Part shown: positions 51,140-62,320 of the stretch, piece after piece | Layout of the letters: every line of letters begins with the position of its first letter | How positions within the stretch are numbered: position 1 is the first letter of the stretch | NCBI RefSeq assembly: GCF_001693515.2 | Contig: NZ_CP042968.1 | Coordinates: forward strand, 3,596,001 to 3,660,000 | Direction of reading: 5' to 3' | Source: Bradyrhizobium paxllaeri | GTDB lineage: Bacteria; Pseudomonadota; Alphaproteobacteria; Rhizobiales; Xanthobacteraceae | Length of the DNA stretch: 64,000 bases | The notes under the pieces: model-generated | What the model was told of the DNA's origin: nothing | Database searches by the model: none | The model's input: only the letters and a program-made list of their open reading frames with translations | Program-made: the position numbers and the translations under genes

Positions 51140-51667
51140 ATGGCCCGCATTGAATATAGCGATCCCGCCAAGCACAATGATCGCACCCGAGAACTGCTCG
51201 GCAAAAACCGCAATGCGAACATTTTCCGGATGATGGCGCATTCGCCGAGCTATCTCGAACAGTATTGCCGACTCGGCGGTGCCATCAGGCACAAGGGCGA
51301 GCTGGACCCGATCGTGCGCGAGCTCGCCATCACCCGCACCGGCATCCTGTGCGAGGCGCCTTACGAAATCGTCGCCCACAAGCGGATCGGCAAGAATGTC
51401 GGCGTCACCGACGAGCAGAACGAGGCGCTGGAGAACTGGGAATCGGCAACGTGCTTCAATGATGTGCAGCGCGCGGCGCTCGCCTTCACCGATGAGATCG
51501 TCCGGCGTCACAAGCCGACGGAAGCGACCTTCAGCGCGATTGCCGCCAAGCTGAGCCCGGCCGCATTGATCGAACTGCAGCTCTCGGTCGGCTTCTACAT
51601 CATGACGTCGAAGTTTCTGGAAACCTTTGCCATCGACATGCAGCCGGTGACGGAAGTGGTGGGCTGA
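51140..51667 (+). CDS. Carboxymuconolactone decarboxylase (CMD/AhpD-like) family protein
   Basis: 175 residues from ATG 51140 with AGGTGGACG before it. The all-helical CMD domain contains NIFRMMAHSPSYLEQYCRLGGAI and the motif ILCEAPYEIVAHKRIGKNVGVTD (key part CEAPYEIVAH). AhpD proteins have CxxC plus His here; this one has only the first Cys and the His, so a peroxidase role is unlikely. Then RAALAFTDEIVRRHKPTE and LIELQLSVGFYIMTSKFLETF. Such proteins occur beside aromatic and acyl-CoA pathways, with poorly known roles. Confidence 0.9.
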   Translation: MARIEYSDPAKHNDRTRELLGKNRNANIFRMMAHSPSYLEQYCRLGGAIRHKGELDPIVRELAITRTGILCEAPYEIVAHKRIGKNVGVTDEQNEALENWESATCFNDVQRAALAFTDEIVRRHKPTEATFSAIAAKLSPAALIELQLSVGFYIMTSKFLETFAIDMQPVTEVVG

Positions 51668-51691
51668 ACAGCGATTGTTCCGCGAACGATC

Positions 51692-52948
51692 TTAATTCGC
51701 GGGCCCGTAGCGCCGCAGCGCCTCCAGCGTCAGCCCCTTGCCGACGGCGCCGAAGATGTCGCCCTCGACAATGCGGGCCGACGGCACGGCCTTGGTGATT
51801 GCCTTGTGGACGTGGGCGAGTTTTACGGAACCGCCGGTCAGGAAAACCGAATCGATATCGCCGGCCGCCAGCCCCGCCTGAACCAGGCAGTTCCTGATGC
51901 GCGCCGCGATCCGATCGGCCAACTGTTTTGTGTGGCTGACGAGATCGGGGCGGCCGATGTCAGCGCTGAGACCGGGAGCGACCCATTCCAGCGGAATGCC
52001 CGCCCGCGGCTTCTCGGAGAGCGCGATCTTGGCGTCCTCGACTTCCATCGCCAGCGTATGACCGCGCTGCTCGTGGATCACGCGTATCAGGCGGTCGAGA
52101 AGTTCCGGCCGGCTCGCCTGCTGGCGGACCTGACGGATATCGGCCATCACGCGCGACTCATACATGCGGTTGATGCTCGACCAGGTGGCGAGGTCGTGAA
52201 AATAGCTCGACGGCACGTCAAGCCCGGCACGCTTCATGGCGCTGCGAAATCCGAACAGAGGCATGACGACGCCGAGGCTGAGCTGACGGTCGAAATCGGT
52301 GCCGCCGATGCGCACGCCGTCATTGGCGAGAATATCGGCTGCGCGATCAGCCTTGCCGTGGCGCTCGGGTCCCAGGCGCACGATCGAAAAGTCCGACGTA
52401 CCGCCGCCGATATCGGCGATCAATGCGAGTTCCTCGGATGCGATCTGCCGCTCATAATCCAACGCCGCCGCAATCGGCTCGAACTGAAACGTGACGTCGT
52501 CGAAGCCTGCTCCCTTCGCAATCGACCGCAGGCTTTCCTCGGCCTTGCGGTCGGCATCCGGCGCATTGTCGACGAAATGCACGGGCCGGCCATGGACGAC
52601 ACGGCGCAGTTCGCGACCCGTGGCCTGTTCCGCGCGGCGTTTGACCGCCCCGACGTAATAGGCAATCACGTCACGGAAGCCGACCCGGGCGCGTCCGAGC
52701 CGGGTGGTTTCCTCGATCAGCGAGGTGCCGAGCACCGATTTGAGGCTGCGCATCAGCCGGCCGGCCGTGCCTTCGACATAGGCCTCCATGGCCCTGCGGC
52801 CGATCAGGACGTTGCCATTCGGCTCATAGAAGATCGCGCTGGGAATCGTGGTGTGCGCCGCCTCCAGCGGCGCCAGAACCGGTGCCCGGCCGTCAATGGT
52901 GCCGAGCGTCGTGTTCGACGTTCCGAAATCAAGGCCGCAGATCGACAT
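51692..52948 (-). CDS. Hsp70 family protein (YegD-like)
   Basis: 418 residues, an actin-like ATPase domain without the Hsp70 substrate-binding domain. Phosphate-1 loop GLDFGTSNTTLG, phosphate-2 ALIADIGGGTSDFSIVRLG, adenosine loop VFLTGGSVKLAHVHKAI. Length and the insert around VIAYYVGAVKRRAEQATGRELRRVV (key part FRDVIAYYVGAVKRRAE) match YegD-type putative chaperones. Client and partner unknown; no DnaJ or GrpE gene is nearby. Convergent with the gene at 51140. Confidence 0.9.
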   Translation of the reverse strand: MSICGLDFGTSNTTLGTIDGRAPVLAPLEAAHTTIPSAIFYEPNGNVLIGRRAMEAYVEGTAGRLMRSLKSVLGTSLIEETTRLGRARVGFRDVIAYYVGAVKRRAEQATGRELRRVVHGRPVHFVDNAPDADRKAEESLRSIAKGAGFDDVTFQFEPIAAALDYERQIASEELALIADIGGGTSDFSIVRLGPERHGKADRAADILANDGVRIGGTDFDRQLSLGVVMPLFGFRSAMKRAGLDVPSSYFHDLATWSSINRMYESRVMADIRQVRQQASRPELLDRLIRVIHEQRGHTLAMEVEDAKIALSEKPRAGIPLEWVAPGLSADIGRPDLVSHTKQLADRIAARIRNCLVQAGLAAGDIDSVFLTGGSVKLAHVHKAITKAVPSARIVEGDIFGAVGKGLTLEALRRYGPAN

Positions 52949-53175
52949 GGGAGGCTCCGGGAGGGAGCGCCCGTTTACACATTACGAGGCCATCAATCTA
53001 CCCTTATCTCGGCGTGTTTTCCCTGCGATTCCCGGGTGCTCGAGGTGGGCCGAAAGGGCCGATCCACAGATCAATTTCTTTCGTGCGGCGGGTTGGCAAA
53101 TCAATCCGAGATGGTCCATAAGCTGCGTCCCCGCGGCCGGTTATCCCGCCGCAAACGGCTTTAAAAAGAGGTCGC

Positions 53176-55509
<2,334 letters not shown>

Positions 55510-55533
55510 GCAAGCGGCACGCGACGATGGCTT

Positions 55534-55652
55534 CATCCTTCGAGACGCACCGCTTTGCGATGCTCCTCAGGATGAGGTCTGGCAGCGTCGCCGGAGGAAG
55601 TCCAAGACCCTCATGGTGAGGAGCCCGGCAGAGCCGAGCGTCTCGAACCATG
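55534..55652. repeat. Palindromic intergenic repeat element (family D)
   Basis: CATCCTTCGAGACGC and GCTCCTCAGGATGAGG on the left are mirrored by CCTCATGGTGAGGAGC and GCGTCTCGAACCATG on the right. It fills the gap between the convergent tex and glutaminase genes and may double as a bidirectional transcript end. A dispersed-element type common in Bradyrhizobium. Confidence 0.7.
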
Positions 55653-55662
55653 TGGCCCGAAT

Positions 55663-57522
55663 CTAACCCGACGTCAGCACATTCAGCTTGGCATTGGCCA
55701 GGATCAGGCGATCGGCCAGCAGCTGCGCGAGGTTGCGCATGATGCGCTCGCCGGCGCGGGGATGCTGTTTCCGGAAGAGTTCGAAATCGCGGAGCGAAAT
55801 TTCGTAGGCGGTCGCGGCCATGTCGGCCAGTACGTCGGCGGAGCGATGCGGCTCCAGCAGCGCCATTTCGCCAAAGGGCATTCCCGCGGTCAGCGTCGCC
55901 AGGCGGATGCCGTCGGGCAGGGTGACATGGACGGCGCCGCTGCGGAGGAAGAACAGCGATGTGGCGGGTTCTCCAGCGGAGATGATCTTCTCGCCGGTCT
56001 GATAGGTCCTGGTCGACGCGAGCGAGACGAGATCGGTCAGTTCCTCGTCCGTCAATCCGGCCAGCAGCGATTGCTCGGACAATTCAGTGGCATCGAAGAA
56101 GTCGATCGCGCCGCCGTAGCGGTAGACCAACTGGTCTTCCGCCCATTCGATCGCGGCGTCGAGCAGGTAGTAGTTGCGGATGTTGGTGAGGCCTTCCGTC
56201 CATTCCGCGATCATGTTCCAGTCCGGCGACGCGCGCCGGATGCCGGATAGAATCACCGTGACGTGGTGCGCGGCGAGCTCGCGGAATTCCTCGGCGAGCA
56301 GGCGGGCGCCGGCGCGGGTCATGGCGGTGACGCGGCGCAGGTCGAAAATGACCAATTGCGGGCGTGGCTTGGCCGCCAGCTGCCGCGAGACGTAATCGAC
56401 GTTTGAGAACGACAGTGTCCCGACCAGCTCGATGACGCGGACGTCCGCGTGATGCGCGGCAAGGATGTTCTGCTCCTTCGCGCGCCGCACGCGCCGCGAC
56501 GGACTGTTGCCGATGTCGTAATCGGCGATGATGCTGTTGCGGGCGTCGTCGCTGCGGTTGAGCATATGCAGGTCGTAATGCGACGACAGCGTCTCGCAGA
56601 CCTTGATGCCGCGCACGCTGTTGCCATGCTTGTCGAGTTTCGGCGAATAGCTGCCGAGCCCGAGCCGCGCCGGAAGGGCGGCGAGAATGCCGCCGCCGAC
56701 GCCGCTCTTGGCGGGAATGCCGATCCGGTAGATCCACTCTCCCGCATAGTCGTACATGCCGGAGCTGGTCATCACGGAAAGCGTGCGCGAGATGGCGTAG
56801 GCGCTCAACACCTGTTCGCCAGTCACCGGGTTGACGCCGCGATTGGCCAGCGTCGCCGCCATCACGGCGATATCGCGTGCTGTCACCAGGATGGCGCATT
56901 GCCGGAAATAGACCTCCAGCACCGCGGCCACGTTATCCTTGATCACGGCGTTGGTGCGCAAGAGATAGCCGATCGCCCGGTTGCGGTCGCCGGTGGTGCT
57001 TTCGGAAGCATAGACGGCGTCGTCGACATCGAGTTCGCGCCCGGCAAACCGCCCCAGCGCCTGCCGGATGTAGTCGAACGCGGCGTCGCCCTTGGCTTCG
57101 TAGATGAGGCCGGAGCAGGCGATCGCGCCGGCATTGACCATCGGGTTGAAGGGATGGTTTTCGGCGTTGAGGCGGATCGAGTTGAACGGATCGCCGGAGG
57201 GTTCGACGCCGATGACGCTCTCGACGCGTGCCGCTCCCAGCGTGTCCAGCGCCAGCGCGAACACGAACGGCTTTGACATCGACTGGATGGTGAAGGGGAC
57301 CTGGGTGTCGCCGACCTCATAGACATGGCCGTCGAGGGTCGCGAGGCTGATGCCGAAATGGTCCGGGTCGGCCTTGCCGAGCTCGGGGATGTAATCGGCG
57401 ACCGCGCCGCCGGTCGAGGGCGTGAAGTCGGCGTGACAGGCGTTGAGGAACCGCAGCAAGGGCGGCTTCGAGCTGGCCCAAGCTGCGGGACCGGCCGTAA
57501 ACGGAGGAGGCGATTGTTTCAT
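55663..57522 (-). CDS. glsA: Glutaminase A fused to STAS and cyclic-nucleotide-binding domains
   Basis: 619 residues from ATG 57522 (GGAGGCG before it), twice the length of a plain glutaminase (about 310). Residues 1-310 are the serine-dependent glutaminase: catalytic Ser81 and Lys84 in IQSMSKPF, NPMVNAGAIACSGL, YFRQCAILVTARDIAVMAAT, GIPAKSGVGGGILAALP. About residues 350-450 form a STAS domain (VRVIELVGTLSFSNVDYVSRQ, VIFDLRRVTAMTRAGARLL). About 495-615 form a cNMP-binding domain (LFFLRSGAVHVTLP, AGMPFGEMALLEPHRSADVL). It converts glutamine to glutamate and ammonia, perhaps under control of a nucleotide ligand. It lies 22 bases after the TRAP permease gene in the same direction. Confidence 0.93.
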   Translation of the reverse strand: MKQSPPPFTAGPAAWASSKPPLLRFLNACHADFTPSTGGAVADYIPELGKADPDHFGISLATLDGHVYEVGDTQVPFTIQSMSKPFVFALALDTLGAARVESVIGVEPSGDPFNSIRLNAENHPFNPMVNAGAIACSGLIYEAKGDAAFDYIRQALGRFAGRELDVDDAVYASESTTGDRNRAIGYLLRTNAVIKDNVAAVLEVYFRQCAILVTARDIAVMAATLANRGVNPVTGEQVLSAYAISRTLSVMTSSGMYDYAGEWIYRIGIPAKSGVGGGILAALPARLGLGSYSPKLDKHGNSVRGIKVCETLSSHYDLHMLNRSDDARNSIIADYDIGNSPSRRVRRAKEQNILAAHHADVRVIELVGTLSFSNVDYVSRQLAAKPRPQLVIFDLRRVTAMTRAGARLLAEEFRELAAHHVTVILSGIRRASPDWNMIAEWTEGLTNIRNYYLLDAAIEWAEDQLVYRYGGAIDFFDATELSEQSLLAGLTDEELTDLVSLASTRTYQTGEKIISAGEPATSLFFLRSGAVHVTLPDGIRLATLTAGMPFGEMALLEPHRSADVLADMAATAYEISLRDFELFRKQHPRAGERIMRNLAQLLADRLILANAKLNVLTSG

Positions 57523-57544
57523 CGCCTCCTCTTGTGCAACGCAA

Positions 57545-59608
57545 TCAGGGTGCGTGCAACTGGTTCGCCGCCGGTGCCTGACGTTTGACCAGGAACAGCG
57601 CGACGAGCACCGTCGGCACCAGGATGGCAAGCCCCATCATCGTGACCTGCATCTGCGACAGCGGCATGATGCCGCCGCCGGGTGTCGCGATCACGAAGCC
57701 GCCGATCACCAGGAGCACTCGCAGTGGCCATTCCAGCACGCCGGCGCCGCGAAGGTCGCCGACGAAGACCTGATAACCCTGAATGCCGCCGCAGATGAAC
57801 AGCGTGCCGACACCTGCCAGCGCCATCAGCCCAAGCCCTTCGAGGTAGGGGCTTGGTCCCTGCAGCACCAGCGCCGGGTTCAGCACGAAGAAGAACGGGA
57901 TGAAATAGATGATGCTGCCGACCCACATCGATTCCCATCCCGTCTTCATCGCCGGCGCGCCAGCGATGCCGGCCGCCGCAAACGAGGCGATGGCGACAGG
58001 TGGCGTGATCGAGGAGAGCATGCCCCAGTAGAAGATGAACATGTGCACGGCCATGCGGTTAAGGCCGAGCTTTTCCAGCGCCGGCGCCACCAGGATGGCC
58101 AGGAAGATGTAGCAGGCCGTCGTGGTCAGGCCGAGGCCGAGCACGAGGCTGGTAAAGGCGCACATCACGAGCAGCAGGAGCGCATTGTCGCCGGCGATCC
58201 GCAACAGGTCGTTGGCGAGGCTCGATACCACACCGGTCATCGAGAACGCGCCGATCAAGAGCCCGCATCCAGCGAGAATGCCGACCAGTTCGACGAAGGT
58301 GCGGCCGTTGACCTCAAGGAACTTGTTGATTGTCCCAAACGTCCAGCGGGTATCCTTGGAGAAGAGCTGGTTCAACACCAAAAGCAGCGCAGTGGCGTAG
58401 AACGGCGCATGGCTCTCTCGCTTGAAGTAGAGCAGCATCACGATCAGCAGCGCGATCACGAAAACGTAGTACCAGCCGTCCTTGATCGTGTCCCAGACCT
58501 TCGGCAGCTCGGCGCGTGGAATGCCTTTCAACCCGTGGCGGGCGGCATAGGAATCCACTTGCATGAACAGGCCGACATAATAGAGCGTCGCCGGAATGAT
58601 CGCGGCAACCGCGACCTCGGCGTAGCTGACATTGAGAAACTGCGCGATCACGAAGGCGGTTGCGCCCATCACCGGCGGCGCCAGCACCGCGCCGGTCGAT
58701 GCACAGGCCTCGATCGCACCGGCATAGGAGGCGCGGAAGCCGCTCTTCTTCATGACGGGAATCGTCATGGTGCCCGCGGTCAGCACGTTGGAGATGATCG
58801 AACCCGACATCATGCCGAGCAGGCCGCTGGCAAAGATGCAGACCTTCGCGGCGCCGCCGCGGAAGGTGCCGCACATCGCAAACGACAGGTTGATGAAAAA
58901 TTTCCCGGCGCCCGTCATCATCAGCGCGGTGCCGAACACCAGAAAGCCGATCACGGTATCGGCAAAGGCCTGGATCGGAATTCCGAGCAGGCTTTCACCC
59001 GAAAGCACGTGATACGCGGTCGCCTGTTCGAGCGTCGATTCGGTGCCGCGGAACGGTCCCAGCCACTTGGCATCGGCGAACAGGGGATAGACGGTAAACG
59101 GCAGCACGCTCAAGAGCAGGCTCCAGCCCCCTGTACGGCGCAACGCCTCCATCAGCACCACCCACATGATGACGCCGGCCACGATCACGTCCGTCGGCGC
59201 GCCGCCGAATTCCCAGCCGGCCTCGGCCGCCTTGCGGACGCTGCGCATCAGGAGAATGGCGCAGGCGAAGGTGACGACAAAAAGCAGGATGTCGTACCAG
59301 GGAATTCGGTCGAGCGGCGCGCTGCCGGTTCCTGGAAAGATCAGGAACGTGAACGGCAGCATCAGCGCGATGAGAAGATAGAAATACTCCGTGTTGAGCT
59401 GCGTGTAGCCGATGAAGAAACGCAGCGAGAATTGCTGGTTGATGCACAGCAGGATGGTTACTGCGGTCGCAACTACCAGCCCCCAGCGCCACGCCCCGCG
59501 CAACGTTCGTACGCGCGTGACTTCGGCTTCCTGCATGTTGGCATGCGGGTCATCGAACTCAACACGCGGTGCCGGCGCGGCTACGCTGCCGCTCATAGAA
59601 GATGACAT
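57545..59608 (-). CDS. TRAP transporter fused permease (TAXI type, DctQ-DctM fusion)
   Basis: 687 residues and about 18 hydrophobic segments. The N-terminal quarter corresponds to the small DctQ-like subunit, the rest to the DctM-like channel (DUF3394-type fused permease). Characteristic wording: GSIISNVLTAGTMTIPVMKKSGF, AIEACASTGAVLAPPVMGATAFVIAQFL (key part GAVLAPPVMGATAF) and WGMLSSITPPVAIASFAAAGIA (key part ITPPVAIASFAAA). Sodium- or proton-driven uptake of an organic acid with the TAXI binding protein encoded just upstream. ATG 59608 follows GGGGGAACG. Confidence 0.95.
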   Translation of the reverse strand: MSSSMSGSVAAPAPRVEFDDPHANMQEAEVTRVRTLRGAWRWGLVVATAVTILLCINQQFSLRFFIGYTQLNTEYFYLLIALMLPFTFLIFPGTGSAPLDRIPWYDILLFVVTFACAILLMRSVRKAAEAGWEFGGAPTDVIVAGVIMWVVLMEALRRTGGWSLLLSVLPFTVYPLFADAKWLGPFRGTESTLEQATAYHVLSGESLLGIPIQAFADTVIGFLVFGTALMMTGAGKFFINLSFAMCGTFRGGAAKVCIFASGLLGMMSGSIISNVLTAGTMTIPVMKKSGFRASYAGAIEACASTGAVLAPPVMGATAFVIAQFLNVSYAEVAVAAIIPATLYYVGLFMQVDSYAARHGLKGIPRAELPKVWDTIKDGWYYVFVIALLIVMLLYFKRESHAPFYATALLLVLNQLFSKDTRWTFGTINKFLEVNGRTFVELVGILAGCGLLIGAFSMTGVVSSLANDLLRIAGDNALLLLVMCAFTSLVLGLGLTTTACYIFLAILVAPALEKLGLNRMAVHMFIFYWGMLSSITPPVAIASFAAAGIAGAPAMKTGWESMWVGSIIYFIPFFFVLNPALVLQGPSPYLEGLGLMALAGVGTLFICGGIQGYQVFVGDLRGAGVLEWPLRVLLVIGGFVIATPGGGIMPLSQMQVTMMGLAILVPTVLVALFLVKRQAPAANQLHAP

Positions 59609-59631
59609 CGTTCCCCCGAGATGGTGCTCGA

Positions 59632-59647
59632 CTTCGCTTAAGCGAAG
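59632..59647 (-). terminator. Palindrome between TAXI binding-protein and permease genes (attenuator-like)
   Basis: Perfect 16-base palindrome CTTCGCTTAAGCGAAG in the 47-base gap, 8 bases after the binding-protein stop. It can form a short hairpin in the mRNA; no T-run follows. Confidence 0.45.
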
Positions 59648-59655
59648 GCGCAGGA

Positions 59656-60819
59656 CTATTCGAAGCCGTTCGGCATATTCGCCTTCGCCAGCGCAGCGGC
59701 GCGCGCCTTCATCCAGCCCTCGAGAAACGCCTTGTCATCCGAGGGCGGATTGGACTTGCCATAATCCGTCCAAGCGGCGGCCAGCACCTGCTGGCGCTTG
59801 AGCAATTCCTTGTTGTGGGCTTCCTGTGCGTCGGTCCACTGACCGGCTTCCTTCAGCGCCTTCGCCGCGCCCGGATGCACCGGAACCACCCAGTTCTTGG
59901 TCTGGCGGTCGGCGGCAAGGCCGCCCGCGCCCGGCGCGGAATCCTTGTAGGCGTCGTAGCCCGTGATCATCGCCTTGGTGATGGCATAGACCTCGTCGGC
60001 GGCCAGCGATCCATAAGACACGAAGATCGGATAGGGATAGTTGCCTAGCTCGATCGGCTTGTCCTTGGAGATGCCGGCGCCGCAGGTCGCGACGTGCGGG
60101 AAGAAGAACGAGCCAACCTTTTTCACGCGTTCCCAGCCGGCCTTGTCGCCGGGCGGCAGCGGCGGCCAGACGATGCCCCGCGGCGATGTCTCAAGTTCCT
60201 TCGCCGGACCAGTAATGGTAGTGGCGAAGGCGGCATCGACGTCGTTGTTGACCATGCCCTTCCACATCGCACCATAGCTCGAGAACTCGACGACCTTGAC
60301 GTCGCTTTGCTTGAGGTCGCCGAATGCGAGGACCGCGAGCGCGTTCTGGTTCAGCGCCGGTGAACCGACCACGAAGCCGACGCGCTTGCCCTTGAGCTGC
60401 TTGATCTCCGTTACGCCGGTATCCTTGGCGACCCCGAGCGAAGCGCCGTTGCAATCGACGGTAGACAGCACCAATTGCAGGGCTTGCGGCCCCCATTCCT
60501 TGGTGCCGAATTCGAACACGCCTTCCTGGGCGAAATACGACCCGGAGCCCATGGCGGACATGGCCGCGCGCTTGGCGCGCAGCGGCGCCAGCCGCGCCAC
60601 GTCGTTGCCGGCGGGCAGCACGCGAACGTCGGTGCCGTATTTGTCCTTCATCATCTTGCCGACGCCGACGGCGATATTGAAGCCGGCGGTGCCGGTGTCA
60701 TAGGCGGTGACCACCATGGTCGGCGGCAGCTTGACCTCGTCAGCGTATGCTGCGGACAAGGTCAGCAATGAAATGCCTGCAAGTGCGGCTGGCGCGAGCG
60801 CCTTCAAACGATGAATCAT
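59656..60819 (-). CDS. TAXI family TRAP transporter solute-binding protein
   Basis: 387 residues with a signal peptide (residues 1-26, ISLLTLSAAYA-DEV). The TAXI fold shows YDTGTAGFNIAVGVGKMMKD (the GT-AG-N ligand loop), VLPAGNDVARLAPLRAKRAA, and GSYFAQEGVFEF. TAXI proteins bind organic acids; glutamate and 2-oxoglutarate are known ligands in characterised members. The glutaminase in the same operon makes glutamate a candidate. ATG 60819 follows GGGGAGAAT. Confidence 0.93.
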   Translation of the reverse strand: MIHRLKALAPAALAGISLLTLSAAYADEVKLPPTMVVTAYDTGTAGFNIAVGVGKMMKDKYGTDVRVLPAGNDVARLAPLRAKRAAMSAMGSGSYFAQEGVFEFGTKEWGPQALQLVLSTVDCNGASLGVAKDTGVTEIKQLKGKRVGFVVGSPALNQNALAVLAFGDLKQSDVKVVEFSSYGAMWKGMVNNDVDAAFATTITGPAKELETSPRGIVWPPLPPGDKAGWERVKKVGSFFFPHVATCGAGISKDKPIELGNYPYPIFVSYGSLAADEVYAITKAMITGYDAYKDSAPGAGGLAADRQTKNWVVPVHPGAAKALKEAGQWTDAQEAHNKELLKRQQVLAAAWTDYGKSNPPSDDKAFLEGWMKARAAALAKANMPNGFE

Positions 60820-60979
60820 ATTCTCCCCTTAGATTGTTTCGCGATGTGAAATTCTTCCGTTGGCATTGATCATGTCATCGCAGCATGGCGAAGGCAACGC
60901 CCGAGCAGAGGCACGACCGCTTCGTTGCGGATAACGCCAGGCAGACACATTGTCACGCATCAAAAGTATGATGGCGCGC

Positions 60980-61201
60980 CTAAGCTTCGATGATGGCGAC
61001 GACTTGTCCTTCGGCAATGACGTCGTCGAGTTCGACAAGGATGGCCTTGATTTTTCCAGCGGCCGTCGAGGTAACCGGAATTTCCATCTTCATCGCTTCG
61101 ACGAAAGCAATCTCGTCGCCGTCGTCGACCTTGCCACCGGTTGTGACGGGAAGCGCGCACACGCGGCCGGCGACTTCGGTGACGATCTTGATTTCTGGCA
61201 T
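60980..61201 (-). CDS. Biotin carboxyl carrier protein (biotin/lipoyl attachment domain)
   Basis: 73 residues, a stand-alone biotinyl domain. Lys38 in VEAMKMEIPV is the biotinylation site (EAMKM consensus); PVTTGGKVDDGDEIAFVEAMKM and VTSTAAGKIKAILVELDDVI surround it. It carries carboxylated biotin between a biotin carboxylase, not in this window, and a carboxyltransferase, probably the one at 62250 on the other side of iclR. ATG 61201 follows GGGAGAAACGG. Confidence 0.93.
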   Translation of the reverse strand: MPEIKIVTEVAGRVCALPVTTGGKVDDGDEIAFVEAMKMEIPVTSTAAGKIKAILVELDDVIAEGQVVAIIEA

Positions 61202-61307
61202 TCCGTTTCTCCCGGGGACCGTCTGACGGACAGGCTGTCCTCGTGAACGGCTTTTTGTTGTGGCCGCAGATTGCCTGAGGTAGTTTGTTCTGCAAGTGGA
61301 ATTTTAT

Positions 61308-61320
61308 TCCGCAGGGCGAA
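61308..61320. promoter_or_regulatory. GGAAT-TTT-ATTCC palindrome, putative IclR operator
   Basis: Perfect 5-bp arms with a 3-base centre, 22 bases before the iclR start and 107 before the divergent biotin carrier gene. IclR regulators typically bind TGGAAT-like palindromes, so control of both transcripts is likely. Confidence 0.55.
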
Positions 61321-61342
61321 ATTAGGCCATGGAGCCATAACA

Positions 61343-62320
61343 ATGGGAAGACGCTCGGAAAGGCTTAGCAAACAGGGAATGCTCGCCAGCGATCTGGCGG
61401 GCGAGGGTGACGTGATCCAGGTGGTATCGCGGGCGTTCGACGTCCTGCGCTGCTTCGAGGGTCATGAAGCCAGACTGGGTAATCTGGAAATTTCCAGTCG
61501 CTGCGGCCTGCCGCGGTCGACGGTATCGCGGCTCACCCACACGCTGACGCGGATGGGCCAGCTGGTTTATCTACCGCGCGACCAGAAATACCGCATCGGC
61601 CCCAGCGCAGTGGCGATGAGCACCTCGATGATGAAGGGGTTGCAGCTTCGGAACCTGATCCGGCTGCGGCTGCAGGATGTCGCCGATCAATTGCCGGGAA
61701 CCGTCGGCTTCGTGATTCCGGACCGCTATCATCTGGTCTATCTCGAATTTGCCCGCGCCGCGAACGCGCTCGGCCTGCACGAAGGCACCGGCAGCCGCAT
61801 TTCGATCACGAGCACCGCGGCCGGCTTTGCCTACACCGCAGCGCTCGATACCGATGTCGGCAACGCCCTGATCGCCGAAATGGAACGCGAGATTCCGGAA
61901 AATGCAGCACAGTTGAAGTCGCGCATCGAGGACAATCGCCGCCATTTGCGCGAACACGGCTATGTCGTCGGCTGCGGAACCTGGAGCCCGCATATCAACG
62001 GCTGTGCGGTGCCGATCTGGTCGCCGCAATATCAAACCTTCGTCGTCGTGACGATCGGCCTTCTCGCCGCGATGTTCGATGAGAAGCGGTTGCACGAGGA
62101 AGTGGCGCCGCAGATGCTCGAACTCGGCGTTGCGATCGGCGGCCTGCTCGAAGGCGCCGAAGGCGACATCTTCGCCAACCGTATCGAACGGAAGCCGCTT
62201 CCGGCGCGCCCCCACAATAACAACAAGATCATCAAGACGGAGGATACGAATGAACTGGAAGCCGGAGCTCGACGAGCTCGCTCGGCGCGAAGCGTTCGCG
62301 CGCGAGATGGGAGGCGTTGA
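61343..62320 (+). CDS. IclR family transcriptional regulator
   Basis: 325 residues from ATG 61343. Winged helix-turn-helix at about residues 28-90: VVSRAFDVLRCFEGHEARLG, EISSRCGLPRSTVSRLTHTL. The C-terminal effector domain contains GTGSRISITSTAAGFAYTAAL and GTWSPHINGCAVPIWSPQ. The last 23 codons overlap the carboxyltransferase gene in another frame (71 bases), giving an Arg-rich tail (ARRARSARSVRARDGRR) that is unlikely to be part of the fold. It probably regulates the carboxylase and TRAP genes. Confidence 0.93.
   Translation: MGRRSERLSKQGMLASDLAGEGDVIQVVSRAFDVLRCFEGHEARLGNLEISSRCGLPRSTVSRLTHTLTRMGQLVYLPRDQKYRIGPSAVAMSTSMMKGLQLRNLIRLRLQDVADQLPGTVGFVIPDRYHLVYLEFARAANALGLHEGTGSRISITSTAAGFAYTAALDTDVGNALIAEMEREIPENAAQLKSRIEDNRRHLREHGYVVGCGTWSPHINGCAVPIWSPQYQTFVVVTIGLLAAMFDEKRLHEEVAPQMLELGVAIGGLLEGAEGDIFANRIERKPLPARPHNNNKIIKTEDTNELEAGARRARSARSVRARDGRR

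Noticed and set aside
57443..59605. 720-codon open frame antisense to the TRAP permease
   Set aside because: Composition (His, Arg, Gln, Glu) is that of a reverse-complemented hydrophobic gene; the minus strand encodes a clear permease.
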